In this document: positions 57,077 through 64,000 of the stretch, in pieces
How the letters are laid out: each line of letters starts with the position of its first letter
Position numbering within the stretch: the stretch's first letter is position 1
Assembly (NCBI GenBank): GCA_947626905.1
Contig: CANQUE010000004.1
Location: forward strand, 17,351 to 81,350
Source of the DNA: an uncultured Oscillospiraceae bacterium
GTDB taxonomy: Bacteria > Bacillota > Clostridia > Oscillospirales > Oscillospiraceae
DNA length: 64,000 bases
Direction: 5' to 3'
Made by a program: the position numbers and the translations under genes
The notes under the pieces: generated by a model
The model's input: the letters and a program-made list of their open reading frames with translations, nothing else
Database searches by the model: none
What the model was told of the DNA's origin: nothing

Positions 57077-58078
57077 ATGTCTACCTTCCGCGAGATACGT
57101 CAGGAGCAGGAAAAGCACATCATCGGGCCCTACGGGACCCTGTCGTCCGCCAGCCGGGGCCGGCCCGTGCCGGAGCCGGAGGACGACGTGCGCACCTGCT
57201 TCCAGCGGGACGTGGACCGGGTGACCCACTCCAAGGCCTTCCGCCGCCTGCGCCACAAGACCCAGGTGTTCCTCCGGCCGGAGGGGGACCATTACCGCAC
57301 CCGGCTGACCCATACCCTGGAGGTGGCCCGCATCGGGCGGACCATCGCCCGGGCTTTGGGGCTGAACGAGGATCTGACGGAGGCCATCTCCCTGGGCCAC
57401 GATCTGGGCCACACCCCTTTTGGCCACGCCGGAGAGCGGGCGCTGCGGGACATCACCGGGTCCTTCTGCCATTATGAGCAGAGCCTGCGGGTGGTGGACA
57501 AGCTGGAAAAAGAGGGCCGGGGCCTGAATTTGTGCCATGAGACCCGGATGGGCATTTTGAACCACACCACCGGCCAGCCCAAGGACACCCCGGAGGCGGA
57601 CGTGGTGCGTCTGGCGGACCACATCGCCTATCTGAACCACGATCTGGACGACGCCCAGCGGGCGGGGATCGTCCGGCCGGAGGACGTGCCGGAGATCATC
57701 CGCCTGCGGATCGGGACCCGCAATTCCCAGCGGATCAACGCCATGGTCACCGACGCCATCACCGCCAGCGCCGGAGGCGTCATCGGCCTGTCCCCCGCCA
57801 TGGAGGACGCCTATGCCGCCTTTGAGGAGTTTATGTACGCGGCGGTATACCACAACCCCACCGCCAAGGGAGAGGAGTCCAAGGTCAAGGGCATCCTGGC
57901 CCCCATCATGGAGCACTATCTGCGCCATCCGGACAAGCTGCCGGCGGAATTTCAGGCCATTGCCGCGGCCGACGGGGTCCAGACCGCCGTCACCGACTAC
58001 GTTTCCGGCATGACCGACTCCTTTGCCATCTATACCTTTGAAGATCTGTTCATCCCGGCCAGCTGGCCGGTGCGGTGA
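57077..58078 (+). CDS. dgt: dGTPase (deoxyguanosinetriphosphate triphosphohydrolase-like, HD domain)
   Basis: SKAFRRLRHKTQVFL, RTRLTHTLEVARIGRTIAR, ISLGHDLGHTPFGHAGE. Confidence 0.94.
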   Translation: MSTFREIRQEQEKHIIGPYGTLSSASRGRPVPEPEDDVRTCFQRDVDRVTHSKAFRRLRHKTQVFLRPEGDHYRTRLTHTLEVARIGRTIARALGLNEDLTEAISLGHDLGHTPFGHAGERALRDITGSFCHYEQSLRVVDKLEKEGRGLNLCHETRMGILNHTTGQPKDTPEADVVRLADHIAYLNHDLDDAQRAGIVRPEDVPEIIRLRIGTRNSQRINAMVTDAITASAGGVIGLSPAMEDAYAAFEEFMYAAVYHNPTAKGEESKVKGILAPIMEHYLRHPDKLPAEFQAIAAADGVQTAVTDYVSGMTDSFAIYTFEDLFIPASWPVR

Positions 58079-58177
58079 GCGTTCCTGTGTTTTCCCGGGG
58101 CGTCCGTCCCCGGAAAACGGTCCTGTTTTTTCGCGCCCCCGGGCGCAGACTTTGCCAGGCGGGGAGGTGGGCATCCG

Positions 58178-59917
58178 GTGCCGTTTTCAGAAGAGTTTCT
58201 GGAGGAGCTGAACCGGCGCAACGACATCGTGGACGTGGTCAGCGCCTATGTGCCCCTGACAAAGCGCAGCGGCTCCAATCGGTTCGGCCTGTGTCCCTTC
58301 CACGGGGAAAAGACCCCCTCCTTCTCCGTCAACGCCGACCGGCAGATCTATCACTGCTTCGGCTGCGGCAAGGGCGGGAACGTCATCAACTTCATCATGG
58401 AGATCGAGAATCTCTCCTTCCCGGACGCGGTCCAGTTCCTGGCCCGGCGGGCGGGCATGGAGGTGCCCCAGGACGACTACGATCCCAACCGGGGCAAGCG
58501 GGCCCGGATGCTGGAGCTGAACCGGGAAGCGGCCCGGTTTTTCCATGACCGGCTCATGGAGCCCGGCGGCGCGCCCGGCCAGGCCTACGCGGAAAAGCGG
58601 GGCATCGTGCCCATGGTCACCCGCTTCGGCCTGGGCTATGCCCCGGACAGCTGGCAGGCTCTCACCGACGCCATGACGAAAAAGGGCTTCACCCGCCAGG
58701 AGCTCATCGACGCGGGGCTGGCCCGAGTGGGCAAGTCCGGCGGGCTTTACGACTATTTCCGCGGCCGGCTGATGTTTCCCGTCATCGACGTGCGGGGCAG
58801 CGTCATAGGTTTTTCCGGGCGCATCCTGTCGGACGGGGAGCCCAAGTATCTGAACAGCCCGGATACGCTTGTGTACAGCAAGAGCCGGAGCCTTTTCGCC
58901 CTGAATCTGGCTAAAAAGTCCAAAAGCGGATATATTCTTCTCGCGGAGGGAAATATAGACGTGGTCAGCCTCCATCAGGCGGGGTTCGACAGCGCCGTGG
59001 CCAGTCTGGGCACCTCCCTGACGCCGGACCAGGCCCGGCTCATCAGCCGCTACACCCAGCAGGTGGTCATCGCCTACGACGCAGACGCCGCCGGCCAGAA
59101 GGCCGCCCAGCGGGCCATCGGCATCCTCCAGCCCCTGGATCTGAAGATCAAGGTCCTGAAGATCCCCGGGGCCAAGGACCCGGACGAGTTCATCCAGCAA
59201 AACGGGCCCACCGCCTTCAAAAACCTCATCGAGCGCAGCGACAGCCAGGCGGTGTACCGGCTGGAGCAGCTGGCGGAGGGGTACGATCTCACCGCCGACG
59301 ACGGGCGGGTGGGCTATCTGAAGGCCGCGGCCAAGCTGGTGGCCTCCTTCCCCGGCAGCGTGGAGCGGGAGATCTACGGCATCCGGGCGGCGGAGAAGGC
59401 GGGGGTAAGCAAGGAGGCCTTCCTGGCCGAGGTGGCCCGGGTCCGGCGGCAGAACGCCGCCGCGGCGAAAAAACGGCTGGACCGGGACAATTCCTCCCCC
59501 CTCCGCGCCGCCCAGCCCCAGGCCCGGGAGCTGCGGTTCGAGAACGTGCGCAGCGCCGTGGCGGAGGAGGGCGTGCTGAACCTCTTGTGCCGGTTCCCGG
59601 AGCTGTTCGGTTCCCTCCCCCTCACCGGGGCGGACTTCACCTCCCCCTCCCTGGGCCGGCTCTATGACGCGGTGGCCGCCCGGGTCCGGCAGGGCCGGAG
59701 CGTGTCCACGGCGGCGCTGGCGGAGCAGTTTTCCCCGGAGGAGATGGCCCTGCTGGCAAAGATCCTCCAGCGCGACGAGATCCCCGCGTCCGCCGCCGAC
59801 CAGGCCATGGGCGACTACATAAACAAGATACGCACCGAGAGAGACAAAGCCTCCGCCGGCGACGACCTGCGGAGTTATGCGGAAAAGCTGAAACAAACGA
59901 AAGGGTATGGTCCATAG
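58178..59917 (+). CDS. dnaG: DNA primase
   Basis: [36 protein letters not shown] zinc finger; [28 protein letters not shown] toprim; GTG start. Confidence 0.97.
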   Translation: MPFSEEFLEELNRRNDIVDVVSAYVPLTKRSGSNRFGLCPFHGEKTPSFSVNADRQIYHCFGCGKGGNVINFIMEIENLSFPDAVQFLARRAGMEVPQDDYDPNRGKRARMLELNREAARFFHDRLMEPGGAPGQAYAEKRGIVPMVTRFGLGYAPDSWQALTDAMTKKGFTRQELIDAGLARVGKSGGLYDYFRGRLMFPVIDVRGSVIGFSGRILSDGEPKYLNSPDTLVYSKSRSLFALNLAKKSKSGYILLAEGNIDVVSLHQAGFDSAVASLGTSLTPDQARLISRYTQQVVIAYDADAAGQKAAQRAIGILQPLDLKIKVLKIPGAKDPDEFIQQNGPTAFKNLIERSDSQAVYRLEQLAEGYDLTADDGRVGYLKAAAKLVASFPGSVEREIYGIRAAEKAGVSKEAFLAEVARVRRQNAAAAKKRLDRDNSSPLRAAQPQARELRFENVRSAVAEEGVLNLLCRFPELFGSLPLTGADFTSPSLGRLYDAVAARVRQGRSVSTAALAEQFSPEEMALLAKILQRDEIPASAADQAMGDYINKIRTERDKASAGDDLRSYAEKLKQTKGYGP

Positions 59918-59919
59918 AT

Positions 59920-61188
<1,269 letters not shown>

Positions 61189-61199
61189 CCAAAATAAAG

Positions 61200-61226
61200 G
61201 GAGCCTGCCGCAAGGCGGCAGGCTCC
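61200..61226. terminator. Terminator hairpin between rpoD and the convergent XRE gene
   Basis: GGAGCCTGCCGC-aag-GCGGCAGGCTCC. Confidence 0.75.
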
Positions 61227-61244
61227 TTGGCCTGTGGGTCTGGC

Positions 61245-61454
61245 TTATTTCTTTTTCCTGCCGCCCCGTTCGGCGATATAGTCGCAGCTGACGCCGTAAA
61301 AATCCGCCAGCCGGATGATAAAGGAGAAGGGCGGTTCCCGCTTCCCCTGCTCGTAGTTGGTATATGTGGTCTTGTGCATCCCCAGCTTCTCCGCCAGCTT
61401 CGCCTGGGTGAGATCGGCGTCTTCCCGCAGATCGCGTATCCTCCGATAGTACAG
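61245..61454 (-). CDS. Small XRE-family HTH transcriptional regulator, probable CTG start
   Basis: LYYRRIRDLREDADLTQAKLAEKLGMHKTTYTNYEQGKREPPFSFIIRLADFYGVSCDYIAERGGRKKK*; AAGGAGG 8 nt before CTG; absent from the ORF track because no ATG/GTG/TTG starts this frame. Confidence 0.85.
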   Translation of the reverse strand: MYYRRIRDLREDADLTQAKLAEKLGMHKTTYTNYEQGKREPPFSFIIRLADFYGVSCDYIAERGGRKKK

Positions 61455-61495
61455 ACGCCATCCCTCCTTGTCTGCTGATGACGATATTATGCACT

Positions 61496-61538
61496 AATAC
61501 ATCGTTTGTTGTTTACAAAATACATCGTTCGATGTATT
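61496..61538. promoter_or_regulatory. Repeated half-sites, putative XRE operator
   Basis: AATACATCG at 61496 and 61519; inverted CGATGTATT at 61530-61538; between divergent small genes. Confidence 0.75.
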
Positions 61539-61580
61539 ATTTTTCTGGCCCCACAACAAACGACCCTTGGAGGTGACCTT

Positions 61581-61733
61581 ATGCCGGATTATAAAAAGAT
61601 GTACCTGCTCCTGTTCAACGCCGTCACGGACGCGCTGGACCAGCTGGAGCGGCAAAACATGGGATGCGCCGCCGAGATCCTGAAAAAGGCCCAGGCAGAC
61701 GCGGAAGAGGTCTACATCGAAATGGAGAAATGA
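61581..61733 (+). CDS. Small conserved hypothetical protein (50 aa)
   Basis: MPDYKKMYLLLFNAVTDALDQLERQNMGCAAEILKKAQADAEEVYIEMEK; TTGGAGGTG ribosome-binding site upstream; followed by terminator. Confidence 0.85.
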   Translation: MPDYKKMYLLLFNAVTDALDQLERQNMGCAAEILKKAQADAEEVYIEMEK

Positions 61734-61766
61734 CCGCCGGGACAGGCCGTCCCGGCGGTCATTTTT
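61731..61766 (+). terminator. Rho-independent terminator
   Basis: TGACCGCCGGGAC-aggcc-GTCCCGGCGGTCA followed by TTTTT. Confidence 0.9.
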
Positions 61767-61812
61767 CCCGCCATATATTATGAACAAATTACAAATAATA
61801 ACGTCCAGCCCC

Positions 61813-61866
61813 TTGACACAGACTAAAAGACGTGGTAAATTAGCACTCGAAGGAAAAGAGTGCTAG
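61813..61866 (+). promoter_or_regulatory. Sigma-A promoter with CIRCE operator upstream of hrcA
   Basis: TTGACA (61813-61818), 17 nt, TAAATT; TTAGCACTC-N9-GAGTGCTAG at 61840-61866. Confidence 0.95.
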
Positions 61867-61897
61867 CAGCGTTTGCCTGGGTTTGCCAGGGGGGCCA

Positions 61898-62977
61898 ATG
61901 GAACTGAGTGATCGAAAGAAAAAAATACTGACCGCTCTGGTAGAGAGCTACATCGCCACCGCGGAGCCGGTGGGGTCCAAGGCGCTGGCCGGCGTGATCG
62001 GCTGCTCCTCCGCCACCATCCGCAACGAGATGAGCGAGCTGACCGGCATGGGCCTTTTGGAACAGCCCCACACCAGCGCCGGGCGGGTCCCCTCTCCGGC
62101 GGGCTACCGGCTGTACGTCAACGAGCTGATGCAGCGGCAGAAGCTCTCCGAGGCGGAGGCGGCCGCCATCAACGACAAGCTGGCGAAAAAGGACGAGCAG
62201 ATCGAACAGCTGATGAACGAGGTAGGCCAGCTCACCAGCTCCCTGACCCAATATCCCGCCTATGCCCTGGCCATGAAGCCGCCGGCGGCGGTAAAGCGGT
62301 TCGATTTCATCTATGTGGATGCCAACACCTTCATCGTGGTGGTCCTGCTGACGGACAACACGGTGAAAAACAAGCTGGTGCACCTGCCCTTCTCCGTCCA
62401 CCAGGAACAGATCACCACCCTGTCCAGCCTGTTCAACGCCAACTTCACCGGCGTGACGGACGAGGAGATCACCGACTCGCTCATCCGCTCCACGGAGCGG
62501 GCCGCCGGGGACACGTACGGCCTGGTGGCGGTGGTGGCCAGCTTCACCATGGAGTGTCTGGCCGGGGCGAAGTCCGCCGCCATGCAGGTGGCCGGCGCGT
62601 CCCATCTGCTCAGTCAGCCGGAATTCCGGGACCCGGACAAGGCCCACGCCCTGATGAACTTCATCTCCGACGGCGGGCGGCTGGTGAGCGACCTGCCCCA
62701 CATGGGCATGGAGCGGGACGGCCTGCGGGTGACCATCGGGCCGGAGAATCTGGCCGAGGAGCTGAAAGATTCCAGCGTGGTCATGGCCTCCTACGACACC
62801 GGCGACGGCATGCGGGGCTATATCGGCGTGGTGGGCCCCACCCGCATGGATTACTCCAGCGTGGCGGCAAAGCTCAGCTATATCGCCGCCGGCCTGAGCC
62901 GTCTGCTGGCCGGACCGGACGCCCCGGAGGGGCTGAACAACAAACTGGTATTGAAAGAGAGTGACCGCCATGAGTAA
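61898..62977 (+). CDS. hrcA: Heat-inducible transcription repressor HrcA
   Basis: MELSDRKKKILTALVESYIATAEPVGSKAL; SSATIRNEMSELTGMGLLEQPHTSAGRVPSPAGYRLYV; downstream of CIRCE. Confidence 0.97.
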   Translation: MELSDRKKKILTALVESYIATAEPVGSKALAGVIGCSSATIRNEMSELTGMGLLEQPHTSAGRVPSPAGYRLYVNELMQRQKLSEAEAAAINDKLAKKDEQIEQLMNEVGQLTSSLTQYPAYALAMKPPAAVKRFDFIYVDANTFIVVVLLTDNTVKNKLVHLPFSVHQEQITTLSSLFNANFTGVTDEEITDSLIRSTERAAGDTYGLVAVVASFTMECLAGAKSAAMQVAGASHLLSQPEFRDPDKAHALMNFISDGGRLVSDLPHMGMERDGLRVTIGPENLAEELKDSSVVMASYDTGDGMRGYIGVVGPTRMDYSSVAAKLSYIAAGLSRLLAGPDAPEGLNNKLVLKESDRHE

Positions 62978-63515
62978 GAAGGACGAAAAGCAGACCCCCG
63001 CTCCGGAGGAAGAGGCCGCCCAGGCTCCCGCCGCCGAAGAGGAGGCCGCCGCGCCCCAGGAAGAGCCGGCGCCCCAGGAGGACGCTCTGGCAAAGGCCCA
63101 GGCCGCCCTGGCGGAGGCCAACGACAAATATCTGCGGATGCTGGCGGAATACGACAACTACCGCCGCCGCAGCATGAAGGAACGGGAGAGCATCTACTCC
63201 GACGTGCGGGCCGACACCGTGACGAAATTCCTGCCCATCTACGACAACCTGGCCCGGGCCGTCCAGCACGAGACCGACGAGGAAACGAAAAAGGGCGTGG
63301 AGGGCATCTTCACCCAGCTCAAGAACATTTTGGCGGGGCTGGGCGTGACGGAGATCCCCACCGTGGGCAAAAAATTCGACCCGGCGCTCCACGACGCGCT
63401 GCTGCACATCGAGGACGAAAAGTACGGCGAGGGCGAGATCGTCCTGGAGCTGGAAAAGGGCTTCAAGCTGGGGGACAAGGTCATCCGCTTCGCCAAGGTC
63501 CAGGTGGCAAACTGA
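62970..63515 (+). CDS. grpE: Nucleotide exchange factor GrpE
   Basis: LRMLAEYDNYRRRSMKERESIYSDV; PTVGKKFDPALHDALLHIED; between hrcA and dnaK. Confidence 0.96.
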   Translation: MSKKDEKQTPAPEEEAAQAPAAEEEAAAPQEEPAPQEDALAKAQAALAEANDKYLRMLAEYDNYRRRSMKERESIYSDVRADTVTKFLPIYDNLARAVQHETDEETKKGVEGIFTQLKNILAGLGVTEIPTVGKKFDPALHDALLHIEDEKYGEGEIVLELEKGFKLGDKVIRFAKVQVAN

Positions 63516-63550
63516 ACCGCAGATCCGTCCCCCAGGGGACTGTGATATAG

Positions 63551-64000
<450 letters not shown>

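Overview
GC-rich (roughly 60-65% by eye) window, probably from an Oscillospiraceae-like Firmicute (inferred from gene content and order). From about 7.75 kb to the right edge it is mostly core genome: radical SAM protein, cinA, M29 aminopeptidase, thiI, comM, aspS, hisS, mgsA, mrdA-mreD-mreC-maf, U32 peptidase, PHP phosphoesterase, dnaD/dnaC-like, M19 dipeptidase, prs, pth, glgC-glgD-glgP, tldD/tldE, a response regulator-ABC-histidine kinase cluster, a DtxR/MntR-like regulator, two CNNM/CBS proteins, rpmB, hprK-murB-rapZ-whiA, dnaE, corA, hflX, yigZ, dgt-dnaG-rpoD, and hrcA-grpE-dnaK with a CIRCE element. The left ~7.7 kb is an accessory block. It holds a two-gene module: a large P-loop NTPase with a cold-shock-like fold, truncated at the window edge, followed 4 nt later by a second P-loop NTPase with a C-terminal HEPN-like R-x4-H motif. 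Next to it are an SDR gene, an apparent remnant of a DNA methyltransferase C-terminus, and a Phd/PIN toxin-antitoxin pair. The NTPase/NTPase-HEPN pair is the best candidate for an undescribed (probably defence/abortive-infection) system. Other observations: two genes whose best start codons are non-canonical (an XRE regulator with CTG, missing from the ORF track, and hflX with ATA), candidate operators, and several intergenic hairpins. All assignments come from reading the sequence; no database search was run.
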